Assembly (NCBI GenBank): GCA_028291445.1
Contig: JAQGIA010000303.1
Span: 1-6,242 of the forward strand
Length of the DNA: 6,242 nt
Direction of reading: 5' to 3'
Source: Belnapia sp.
Lineage (GTDB): Bacteria > Pseudomonadota > Alphaproteobacteria > Acetobacterales > Acetobacteraceae
The position numbers were made by a program, and so were the translations under genes. Under the pieces are notes generated by a model. The model was not told the origin of the DNA. It saw only the letters and a program-made list of their open reading frames with translations, and searched no databases. This document shows, piece after piece, positions 1 through 5,418 of the stretch (its first letter is position 1; every line of letters starts with the position of its first letter).

Positions 1-722
1 CGCTGATGGTCACCTCATCCTCCTTCCCGACCACCGCGGTGTTGCAGAAGACGCCCTGGGATGCGGAGGGCAGCTTCGATGCGGTGGCGCTGCTGGCCCG
101 CGCGCCCTTCTTCCTGATGGTCAACCCGGGCTTTCCCGCGCGCGACGTGGCGGGGCTGGTCGCACTGGCCAAGGCCAAGCCCGGCAGCATCGACTACGGC
201 ACCTCCGGCGCCGGCGGCATCAACCATTTCATCTCGGAGTATTTCTGCCTGCGGGCCGGCATCCAGATGAACCACATCCCCTATCGCGGCACCGCGCCGG
301 CGGTGACGGATCTGGTGGCCGGCACCATCCCGCTGATGATCACCACCGTCGCCAGCGCCAATGCCGCCATCCGCGAGGGCCGCGTCCGGGTCATCGCGGC
401 AACCGCCGCCGGTGGTCCCGGCACGAATGGCGGCCTGCCGCCCGAGGTGCCGGCGGTGACGACGGTGCGGCAACAGGGGATCGACTACGAGGTCTCGATC
501 TGGTGGGGCCTGCTGACGCCGAAGGGCGTGCCGCCCGAGATCCGCGCCGCCATCCATGCCGCGGCCAATGCGGCGCTGGCGGATGCCAATCTGCAACGCA
601 TCTATGCCGCCGAGGGGGCGACGCCGGCCCCGTCCGGCCCGGATGAGTTCGCCGGCGTGCTCAAGGCCGACCTTGCCCGCTGGCGCGAGGTCGCCCAAGC
701 CGCCAATATCCGCGCCGAATGA
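1..722 (+). CDS. Bug/TctC-family tripartite tricarboxylate transporter substrate-binding protein (5' partial)
   Basis: This is the C-terminal part of a periplasmic solute-binding protein of the Bug (TctC) family, which captures carboxylates or related small organic molecules. The reading frame is open at the left edge, so the signal peptide and first lobe are missing; about 240 codons remain. Family hallmarks are visible: a GTSGAGGINHF segment (family pattern G-[ST]-S-G-x-G-S/G-x-x-H), HIPYRGTAPAVTDLVAGTIPLM (usual form HVPYKG-x-x-P-A-x-x-D-L-x-G-G), a later PEVPAVTTVRQQG segment matching PdvPTvaEaG, WWGLLTPKGVPPEI, and a tail ending in RWREVAQAANI. The stretch between the sheet strand VIAAT and the PEVP motif is slightly glycine-rich and longer than usual. 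Its stop overlaps the start of the CoA-transferase gene (ATGA, 719-722), implying one transcript. No TctA/TctB membrane genes are visible, and Bug proteins are often orphans. The ligand cannot be predicted. Confidence 0.93.
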   Translation, partial: LMVTSSSFPTTAVLQKTPWDAEGSFDAVALLARAPFFLMVNPGFPARDVAGLVALAKAKPGSIDYGTSGAGGINHFISEYFCLRAGIQMNHIPYRGTAPAVTDLVAGTIPLMITTVASANAAIREGRVRVIAATAAGGPGTNGGLPPEVPAVTTVRQQGIDYEVSIWWGLLTPKGVPPEIRAAIHAAANAALADANLQRIYAAEGATPAPSGPDEFAGVLKADLARWREVAQAANIRAE

Positions 723-1957
723 CCCCGCCCCCGATGATGCCGCGACGTCATAATTTCGACCCCGCCGCCACCGGCGCCCTGCATGGGCTGCGGGTGGTCG
801 ACCTTTCCCGGCTGGTCGCCGGCAACATGCTGACCAAGGTGCTGGCCGACCATGGCGCCGAGGTGGTCAAGCTGGAACCGCCCGAGGGCGACACCCTGCG
901 CGCCTGGCGCATCAAGGGCATTTCCACCACCTGGAAAACGCTGTCGCGCAACAAGCTGTCGGTCTGCCTCACGCTGCGCGACCCGGCGGCGATCGACATC
1001 GTCAAGCGCCTGGTCGCCGATGCGGCGATGCTGGTCGAAAGCTTCCGGCCCGGCGTGCTGGAGCTGATGGGCCTGGCGCCGGAGGTGCTGCATGCCATCA
1101 ATCCGGCGCTGGTCATCGTCCGGGTCAGCGGCTGGGGACAGACCGGGCCGTATCGCCACAAGCCGGGCTTCGGCACGCTCGTCGAAGGCTATTCCGGCTT
1201 CGCCGCGGTGAACGGCTTCGCCGACCGCGAGCCGGTGCTGCCGCCGATGTACATGGCGGATGGCTATGCCGGGCTTTATGGCGCGGCGACCGCGATGATC
1301 GCGCTGCGCCATGCCGAGGCGACCGGCCAGGGCCAGGTGATCGACCTGACCCTGTTCGACCCGATCTTCACCATGATGGAGCCGCAGCTCGCCAACTGGA
1401 AGCTGACCGGCAGCCTGAAGCCGCGCACCGGCAGCCGCAGCACCAATGCGGTGCCGCGCAACGCCTACCAGACCCGGGATGGCGGCTGGGTCTGCCTGTC
1501 GGCCAGCACCCAGGGCATGACCGAGAAGCTGCTCCGCAGCATCGACCGTGCCGAGCTGATCACCGACCCGCGCTTCCGCACCAACGTGGACCGGGTCCAG
1601 CATGGCGTCGAACTGGACGCGATCATCGCCGGCTACATCGCGGAGCGGACGCTGGCCGACGTGCTGGCGCATTTCGACGCCGCGGGCGTCACCATCGGCC
1701 CGATCATGGATGCCGAGATGCTCGAACACGACCCCTATGTCATCGAGCGCGAGGCGGTGGTCGAGGTGCCGGACGACGAAATGCCGGATGGCTGGCTGCC
1801 GATGCATGGCATGGTCCCACGGCTGTCGGCCACGCCCGGCATCCTGGCCCGGCCGGCGCCGCAGCTCGGCGAGCACAATGCCGCGGTGCTCGGTCCGTTG
1901 CTGGGTATGGCGGAGGTGGAACGGTTGCGCGCGGCGGGCATTTTGCACGACGCATAA
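719..1957 (+). CDS. Class III CoA-transferase (CaiB/BaiF family)
   Basis: A 412-residue class III CoA-transferase, which moves CoA between an acyl-CoA donor and a carboxylate through an enzyme-bound aspartyl intermediate. The length is normal for the family. Signs are LHGLRVVDLSRLVAGNM near residues 21-37, the KLEPPEGD segment (51-58), the helix ending ESFRPGVLELMGL (107-119), VSGWGQTGPY (136-145), and the active-site region YMADGYAGLYG, where Asp181 is the expected nucleophile. ATGQGQVIDLTLFD follows, then NAYQTRDGGWVCL and a C-terminal PAPQLGEHN motif (near 380-388). The start at 719 is preferred because it overlaps the upstream stop as ATGA. Codons 6 and 7 (734 and 737) are also ATG, and none of these starts has a clear Shine-Dalgarno, which fits coupling. 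Pairing with a Bug protein suggests that the captured acid, or one derived from it, is the CoA acceptor. Formyl-CoA-, carnitine-, succinate- and mesaconate-type members cannot be told apart by eye. Confidence 0.94.
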   Translation: MTPPPMMPRRHNFDPAATGALHGLRVVDLSRLVAGNMLTKVLADHGAEVVKLEPPEGDTLRAWRIKGISTTWKTLSRNKLSVCLTLRDPAAIDIVKRLVADAAMLVESFRPGVLELMGLAPEVLHAINPALVIVRVSGWGQTGPYRHKPGFGTLVEGYSGFAAVNGFADREPVLPPMYMADGYAGLYGAATAMIALRHAEATGQGQVIDLTLFDPIFTMMEPQLANWKLTGSLKPRTGSRSTNAVPRNAYQTRDGGWVCLSASTQGMTEKLLRSIDRAELITDPRFRTNVDRVQHGVELDAIIAGYIAERTLADVLAHFDAAGVTIGPIMDAEMLEHDPYVIEREAVVEVPDDEMPDGWLPMHGMVPRLSATPGILARPAPQLGEHNAAVLGPLLGMAEVERLRAAGILHDA

Positions 1958-1968
1958 CGCCCGCCTCC

Positions 1969-1993
1969 GGAACCATTCGCTCGCGCCGATGTT
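1969..1993 (+). promoter_or_regulatory. Possible EcfG-type promoter upstream of the zinc peptidase gene
   Basis: GGAAC at 1969-1973 is followed by exactly 16 bases and then TGTT at 1990-1993. The alphaproteobacterial general-stress sigma factor EcfG recognises GGAAC-N16/17-CGTT, in which the first base of the -10 box is less conserved. The site is in the short gap after the CoA-transferase stop and in front of the peptidase gene. Initiation would fall near position 2000, giving a leader of about 20 bases. It has one mismatch, so it is weaker than the site at 2978-3002, but that second copy in the next gap makes it more credible. Confidence 0.4.
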
Positions 1994-1994
1994 G

Positions 1995-2011
1995 TCCCGC
2001 CGCAAGCGGGA
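1995..2011 (+). promoter_or_regulatory. Hairpin overlapping the ribosome-binding site of the zinc peptidase gene
   Basis: TCCCGC (1995-2000) and GCGGGA (2006-2011) are perfect complements around the loop CGCAA. The right arm covers the first part of the Shine-Dalgarno GGGAGG (2008-2013), which lies 7 bases before ATG 2021. On a read-through transcript from the CoA-transferase gene the stem could mask the ribosome-binding site. A transcript starting near 2000 would lack the left arm. There is no following T-run, so it is not a convincing terminator. Confidence 0.4.
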
Positions 2012-2020
2012 GGGCGGGTG

Positions 2021-2935
2021 ATGCAACTCGGCGATGGGCGCGAAAGCGGCAATATCGAGGATCGGCGGGACAGCGGCGGCGGCGGTCGTCGTGGCGTGCC
2101 GATCGGCATCGCCGGCGGCGGCATCGGCACGGTGGTGCTGGTGCTGGTGGCGCTGTTCTTCGGGGTGGACCCCTCCATCATCCTGTCCGGCGTCGGGGGC
2201 GACGCGCCGCAAGCCCCCAATCCGCAAGTCAACGAACGCCAGGTCAACGAACGCCAGGCCCGGCGCCAGGGCGAGCCGGTCGACCCATCCCAGGATGGCG
2301 CCCGTCGCTTCGTCTCGCAGGTGCTGGCGACCACCGAGGATGTCTGGAGCGACACCTTCCGCCGCGCCGGCAATACCTACCAGCCGCCCAATCTGGTGCT
2401 GTTCAGCGGCGGCACCCAATCGGCCTGCGGCTTCGCGCAGACCGCGACCGGGCCGTTCTATTGCCCCGGTGACCAGAAAGTTTACCTCGACCTCGACTTC
2501 TTCCGCGACATGGAGCGCAAGCTGAACGCGCCCGGCGATTTCGCCCGCGCCTATGTCATCGCGCATGAAGTCGGCCATCACGTGCAGAACCAGATCGGCA
2601 CGCTGCGCCGGGTGGAGAGCGAGCGCCGTGGTCTGGGCGAGCGCGAGTCCAATGCCCTGCAGGTTCGGGTCGAGCTGCAGGCGGATTGCTTCGCCGGCGT
2701 CTGGGCCAATCGTACGCAGCAGCAGCGGCCGGTGCTGGAACCGGGCGATATCGAGGAAGGCATCAATGCCGCGGCGGCGGTCGGCGACGACCGGTTGCAG
2801 CGCCAGTCGCGCGGCACGGTGGTGCCGGAAAGCTTCACCCATGGCAGTTCCGCCCAGCGGGTCCGCTGGTTCCGCCGTGGCCTCGAAGCCGGCGACCCGC
2901 GGCAATGCGACAGCTTCGCCGCGGCGCAACCGTGA
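2021..2935 (+). CDS. YpfJ-type neutral zinc metallopeptidase, membrane-anchored (Zn_peptidase family)
   Basis: A 304-residue putative zinc metallopeptidase of the YpfJ/KPN_01854 family (Pfam Zn_peptidase, PF04228). The N-terminus carries the family signature GRESGNIEDRRD (residues 6-17). A glycine-rich hydrophobic span at about 26-49 should anchor the protein, with the catalytic part probably outside the cytoplasm. The active site is HEVGHH at 182-187: His182 and His186 are zinc ligands and Glu183 is the general base. The later ELQADCFAG (218-226) supplies the likely third ligand, Glu218. Cys136 and Cys148 flank a segment usually conserved in the family, and the C-terminal SFTHGSSAQRVRWF is also typical. 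The ATG at 2021 is chosen over GTG 2018 because GGGAGG lies 7 bases upstream and the family start is MxWxxxRxSxN-like. Substrates of this family are essentially unknown. An EcfG-like promoter may drive it. Confidence 0.93.
   Translation: MQLGDGRESGNIEDRRDSGGGGRRGVPIGIAGGGIGTVVLVLVALFFGVDPSIILSGVGGDAPQAPNPQVNERQVNERQARRQGEPVDPSQDGARRFVSQVLATTEDVWSDTFRRAGNTYQPPNLVLFSGGTQSACGFAQTATGPFYCPGDQKVYLDLDFFRDMERKLNAPGDFARAYVIAHEVGHHVQNQIGTLRRVESERRGLGERESNALQVRVELQADCFAGVWANRTQQQRPVLEPGDIEEGINAAAAVGDDRLQRQSRGTVVPESFTHGSSAQRVRWFRRGLEAGDPRQCDSFAAAQP
2228..2257 (+). repeat. Perfect 15-base tandem duplication inside the zinc peptidase gene
   Basis: The 15-mer GTCAACGAACGCCAG occurs twice back to back (2228-2242 and 2243-2257), encoding VNERQ twice (residues 70-79). 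It lies in the polar linker between the membrane anchor and the peptidase domain. The two copies are identical and in frame, which suggests a recent slippage or duplication event in a length-tolerant region. Confidence 0.85.
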
Positions 2936-2977
2936 GGCATTCCGTTTCGCTGCGTTGCATTTGCCGGGAGCCGTGAC

Positions 2978-3002
2978 GGAACGCTTTGCTTAGGGACTCG
3001 TT
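2978..3002 (+). promoter_or_regulatory. EcfG-type general-stress promoter (GGAAC-N16-CGTT)
   Basis: GGAAC at 2978-2982 and CGTT at 2999-3002 are separated by exactly 16 bases, a full match to the published consensus for the alphaproteobacterial general-stress sigma factor EcfG (SigT in Caulobacter, RpoE2 in Sinorhizobium). It lies in the 121-base gap between the zinc peptidase gene and the PepSY-like gene, in the correct orientation, with initiation expected near 3008-3010. That leaves a leader of about 50 bases. The downstream pair includes a general-stress-protein-like gene, which fits. Promoter activity is inferred from sequence only. Confidence 0.65.
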
Positions 3003-3013
3003 GAGGGTGCGAA

Positions 3014-3032
3014 GGCGCACAGCCCGTGCGCC
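3014..3032 (+). other. Seven-base-pair hairpin in the leader of the PepSY-like gene
   Basis: GGCGCAC (3014-3020) pairs perfectly with GTGCGCC (3026-3032) around the loop AGCCC. It falls just downstream of the predicted start site of the EcfG-type promoter, so it would form a stem at the very 5' end of the mRNA, 24 bases before the start codon. It has no T-run. It could stabilise the mRNA, or terminate weakly if transcription reads in from the peptidase gene. Confidence 0.4.
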
Positions 3033-3056
3033 CCAACCACTCACACGGGACATATA

Positions 3057-3452
3057 ATGATGCGAAAGACGCTTCTGGGCCTTGCGCTTCTCGGCACCGC
3101 CTTCGCCATGCCGTCCTATGCGCAGACCACGCCGGCAACGCCCAACCGTCCGGCTGCCGGTGCAACCACCGCGCCCGATGCGCGCAGCGGTGCGACGACG
3201 GCGATGCCGCGCAGCGAGAGCACGCCACCGGCGGCCACCATCGACAGCGGCACCCGGACCAGCGCCAGCCCGACCGCCGGCGCCAACAGCTTCACCGAGG
3301 GCCAGGCGCGCAGCCGCATCGAGGCGGCCGGCTTCACCGGCATCGATAACCTGGAAAAGGATGACCAGGGCATCTGGCGTGGCCGGGCCATGCGCAACGG
3401 CGCCCAGGTCTCCGTCTCCCTCGACTACCAGGGCAACGTCTCGACCCGCTGA
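3057..3452 (+). CDS. Small secreted PepSY-like protein
   Basis: A 131-residue protein with a clear Sec signal peptide: MMRK, a hydrophobic core LLGLALLGTAFAM, and a likely signal peptidase I site after SYA (residue 22). Residues about 23-77 are a low-complexity Pro/Ala/Thr/Ser-rich linker. Residues about 78-131 form a small folded domain: SFTEGQARSRIEAAGF, then NLEKDDQGIWRGRAMRNG and VSVSLDYQGNV. That is the helix-plus-sheet pattern of PepSY (PepSY_2-type) domains, with the typical weakly conserved 'Gly-Phe x x (I/V) x x L' and terminal D-x-x-G-x-V. The expected location is the periplasm or outside the cell. ATG 3057 and ATG 3060 are adjacent; CGGGA (3046-3050) is a modest ribosome-binding site that suits either. 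It is probably co-transcribed with the stress gene 29 bases downstream, under the EcfG-type promoter. The molecular function is unknown; PepSY domains are proposed to inhibit peptidases, and a peptidase gene sits directly upstream. Confidence 0.85.
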   Translation: MMRKTLLGLALLGTAFAMPSYAQTTPATPNRPAAGATTAPDARSGATTAMPRSESTPPAATIDSGTRTSASPTAGANSFTEGQARSRIEAAGFTGIDNLEKDDQGIWRGRAMRNGAQVSVSLDYQGNVSTR

Positions 3453-3481
3453 GCGACCCATTTTTGAAGGAGTATCGCCCC

Positions 3482-4339
3482 ATGGCGAATCGTACGATTG
3501 CCCGGCTTTTCAGCAGCTATTCCGATGCCACCGCCGCCGTCCGTGATCTCGAAGCCGCCGGCATCAGTCATGACGACATCAGCCTCGTCGCGCATGGCGC
3601 CAAGGATGACGGCACCGCCACACCGGCGACCGGCGAGACCGGCACCGCTACCGGTACCGGCACCGGCGCGACGCTCGGCACCCTGGTCGGTGGCGGCGCC
3701 GGCTTGCTGGCCGGTATCGGCGCGCTGGCGATCCCAGGCCTCGGTCCGATCGTCGCTGCCGGTTGGCTGGTCGCGGCCCTGACCGGTGCCGGCGTCGGTG
3801 CCGCGGCCGGTGGGCTGCTCGGCGCGCTGACCCAGGCAGGCATCGGCGAGGAACAGGCCGGCGTCTATGCCGAGGGCGTGCGCCGCGGCGGCAATCTCGT
3901 CACCGTCCGGGTCGACGACAGCCGTGCGGCCGAGGTCGAGACGGTGCTGGCGAAGCACAATGGCGAGGAGCATGACGTGGCGACCGGCCGCTGGGACGAG
4001 GCGGGCTGGACCCGCACCAGCGCAGCCGATCCGGCGATCGGCATGGGCACCGCGGCCGGCCTTGGGACCACGGCCGGCTTCGGCACCACGCCGGATGGCG
4101 CGCCGGGCAATCCGCCAGGCACCCAGGCCTCGCGCGGCTTCGATCGGGTCGCCGGCACCAACGTCAGCGGCGCGCATCCGCAGAACGAGACGGCGACCCG
4201 TACCGGTGCGCCGGACGGCACTCCGGGCAATCCGCCGGGCACCAAGCTATCGCGCGGCTTCGACGAGGCCGCCGGCACCAATGTCAGCGGTGCGCATCCG
4301 GAGAATGAGGTGAAGCGGGACCGCAACCCGATCCGCTGA
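3482..4339 (+). CDS. General stress protein 17M/YflT-like protein with glycine-rich core and C-terminal repeats
   Basis: A 285-residue protein starting at ATG 3482, with AAGGAG at 3467-3472, 9 bases upstream; a TTG at 3464 in the same frame lies before that site and is rejected. Residues 5-38 (TIARLFSSYSDATAAVRDL to SLVAH) match the first half of the general stress protein 17M (YflT) domain, in which a betaxalpha unit binds 'AxxAVxxLexxGixxddIsLva'. Residues about 45-65 are a Thr/Gly/Ala repeat. Residues about 64-120 are a glycine-rich hydrophobic stretch (GTLVGGGAGLLAGIGALAIP onward) resembling a glycine zipper and possibly membrane-interacting. EEQAGVYAEGVRRGGNLVTV (123-142) completes the domain. 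The tail from about 180 is polar, Gly/Pro-rich and carries two 33-residue repeats. There is no signal peptide. The gene probably shares the EcfG-type promoter of the PepSY-like gene. Its role in stress is inferred from family and context; no biochemical activity is known. Confidence 0.85.
   Translation: MANRTIARLFSSYSDATAAVRDLEAAGISHDDISLVAHGAKDDGTATPATGETGTATGTGTGATLGTLVGGGAGLLAGIGALAIPGLGPIVAAGWLVAALTGAGVGAAAGGLLGALTQAGIGEEQAGVYAEGVRRGGNLVTVRVDDSRAAEVETVLAKHNGEEHDVATGRWDEAGWTRTSAADPAIGMGTAAGLGTTAGFGTTPDGAPGNPPGTQASRGFDRVAGTNVSGAHPQNETATRTGAPDGTPGNPPGTKLSRGFDEAAGTNVSGAHPENEVKRDRNPIR
4091..4309 (+). repeat. Two 99-base coding repeats with 120-base period in the stress protein tail
   Basis: Copy 1 spans 4091-4189 and copy 2 spans 4211-4309, joined by 21 bases (peptide TATRTGA). 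Each encodes 33 residues following PDG-x-PGNPPGT-x-x-SRGFD-x-x-AGTNVSGAHP-x-NE. Twenty-seven or so of the 33 residues are identical, and most differences are in the variable middle positions. Several synonymous changes separate the DNA copies, so the duplication is not brand new and the protein sequence appears to be under selection. Confidence 0.9.
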
Positions 4340-4356
4340 TCAAGCTGCCGGACCAC

Positions 4357-4387
4357 GGGCCCGTCGTGCGATGAGCGCGACGGGCCT
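4357..4387 (+). terminator. Terminator-like GC-rich hairpin after the stress gene
   Basis: GGCCCGTCG (4358-4366) pairs perfectly over nine bases with CGACGGGCC (4378-4386) around an 11-base loop, and 4357/4387 can add a G-U pair. It begins 18 bases after the stress gene stop, the expected place for a transcript end. There is no T-run, so it is not a classical intrinsic terminator. In GC-rich alphaproteobacteria such stems often mark 3' ends, with or without Rho. Confidence 0.5.
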
Positions 4388-4642
4388 ACCGCCGTCCGGG
4401 CCCTGGTGCTCGGCGCCGCCGCCGACCGGGCGCGTGCATGGCGCGTCACGTTGATGTCGCTATCGTCCAGCATGATGTGCCGACGCCCGCGGATCGCTCC
4501 TCCCGAGGCGGGCGCGGCCTTGCCGAGCATTGCCGCCATGTCGCCCGGTTGACGCATCGGCATCCGATGCAGCGCGGTACGGCATGGTTTCGGCATTGAA
4601 GACATTTCAACGTCTGGTTTCGATGGCACCATAGCGGCATCC

Positions 4643-4648
4643 AGGAGG
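4643..4648 (+). promoter_or_regulatory. Strong Shine-Dalgarno site for the RidA-like gene
   Basis: AGGAGG lies 6 bases before ATG 4655. It is the best ribosome-binding site in the window and fixes the start of the downstream gene. Confidence 0.85.
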
Positions 4649-4654
4649 CTCCGC

Positions 4655-5410
4655 ATGTACCCGACCATCGAGCGGCCAGAGGCCGGCTACCGCTTCATCC
4701 CCGCGGTCTTCCAGTATTCCGGCGGCGTCGCCGCGTTGCCGGGCTGGCGGCTCGAACGCGCGCGCTTCGCCGAACCGGTGCCGCTGGCCGAGGGCTTCGT
4801 CCGCATCGCCCGCCATCTCGGCGCGCTCGGCCTGCCGCTCGCCGCCTTCTGCGCCTGCGAGCTGCGGTCGCCGGCACCCTTCACCGAGGATGGTTTCCGG
4901 GTTTTCAACGAAGCCTATGCCAAGGTACTCGGCGAATGGGGCGTGTTGCATGACGGCAAGAACCCGGTCGCCCGCAGCAATGTCTGCCCCGAGATCGCGC
5001 CGCCGGCGACGCCGAGCTTCCATGCCTTCACCTATGCCCTGCCGGAGCCAGGCGCGGCGCCCAGCTTCGTCGCGGCGGGCAGCGGCGAAAGCGTCGAAGG
5101 CAAGGGCAGCTATGCCGAGAATACCATCGCCTTCCGCGACCTGAGCCCGGCCGGGCTGCGCAGCAAGGCGCAATACGTCCTGGGAGAGATGGAGCGGCGG
5201 ATGGCCGCACTCGGCACCGCCTGGCGGGCAACCACGGCGGTGCAGGTCTATACCGTGCATGACATCCATCCCTTCCTGGCGGATGAGCTGGTCCGCCGCG
5301 GCGCGGCGCGGCATGGCGTGACCTGGCAGCATTGCCGGCCGCCGGTGGTCGACTTGGAATACGAGATGGACTGCCGGGGGTTGCCGCTGGAGCGCGTGCT
5401 GCCGGCCTAG
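4655..5410 (+). CDS. Two-domain RidA/YjgF-like protein, possible CnbZ-type deaminase
   Basis: A 251-residue cytoplasmic protein that I read as two fused RidA/YjgF/UK114-like units. Unit 1 (about 12-130) has an N-terminal strand YSGGVAA, a helix PLAEGFVRIARHLGALG (43-59), a strand FCACELR, the helix FTEDGFRVFNEAYAKVL (76-92; compare RidA 'fxxvNxvYxxyF'), and NPVARSNVCPEI (103-114). The last parallels RidA 'PARSxVxV', so Arg107 would sit where RidA binds the substrate carboxylate. Unit 2 (about 137-245) has FVAAGSGE, the helix LRSKAQYVLGEMERRMAALG (168-187), VQVYTVHDIHP (197-206), a helix, and CRPPVVDLEYEMDCRG (227-242), without the PARS motif. The architecture and size resemble proteins named 2-amino-5-chloromuconate deaminase CnbZ, from memory of that family; this is a tentative name only. 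Enamine/imine or aminomuconate-type deamination is plausible. The gene appears monocistronic, with a strong ribosome-binding site. Confidence 0.75.
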   Translation: MYPTIERPEAGYRFIPAVFQYSGGVAALPGWRLERARFAEPVPLAEGFVRIARHLGALGLPLAAFCACELRSPAPFTEDGFRVFNEAYAKVLGEWGVLHDGKNPVARSNVCPEIAPPATPSFHAFTYALPEPGAAPSFVAAGSGESVEGKGSYAENTIAFRDLSPAGLRSKAQYVLGEMERRMAALGTAWRATTAVQVYTVHDIHPFLADELVRRGAARHGVTWQHCRPPVVDLEYEMDCRGLPLERVLPA

Positions 5411-5418
5411 AGTGTGAC

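Larger units (their letters stand above)
4340..4654. other. 315-base intergenic region
   Basis: No gene is supported here. The left end has a strong hairpin (4358-4386, listed separately). A second inverted repeat, CGCCCGC (4484-4490) with GCGGGCG (4508-4514), has a 17-base loop. TTGAA-N5-TTCAA (4596-4610) lies 45 bases before the next start codon and could be an operator, though five-base arms are weak evidence. No good sigma70 or EcfG promoter is visible, although the RidA-like gene presumably starts its own transcript here. A 53-codon plus-strand frame (4438-4599) and minus-strand frames lack ribosome-binding sites and family resemblance. Confidence 0.6.

Noticed and set aside
602..2929. 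A 775-codon open frame on the minus strand
   Set aside because: It runs antisense across three well-supported plus-strand genes. Its translation is rich in His, Arg, Asp and Ala with no recognisable domain, as expected for the complement of high-GC coding sequence.
2940..2981. TTCCGT (2940-2945) complementary to ACGGAA (2976-2981)
   Set aside because: Six-base arms with a 30-base loop arise easily by chance, and the right arm is already explained by the GGAAC promoter box.
3053..3058. A perfect TATAAT just before the PepSY-like gene
   Set aside because: It overlaps the start codon at 3057, so initiation would fall inside the gene, and there is no TTGACA-like box at the right distance. The EcfG-type site upstream explains transcription better.
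3026..3349. Overlapping plus-strand frames across the PepSY-like gene (3026-3349 and 3082-3546)
   Set aside because: They conflict with the frame that has a clean signal peptide and PepSY-like domain, and their Arg/Pro-rich translations are typical frame-shift shadows.
4549..4554. TTGACG as a -35 box for the RidA-like gene
   Set aside because: No acceptable -10 box lies 16-18 bases downstream; a six-base partial match alone is not evidence.
4438..4599. A 53-codon plus-strand frame in the intergenic region
   Set aside because: It has no Shine-Dalgarno, an Arg/His-rich composition and no similarity I recognise.
3865..4668. A 267-codon minus-strand frame covering the stress gene tail and the following gap
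   Set aside because: Most of it is the complement of the repeat region, so its apparent repeats are shadows. The part in the gap has no ribosome-binding site or family resemblance.
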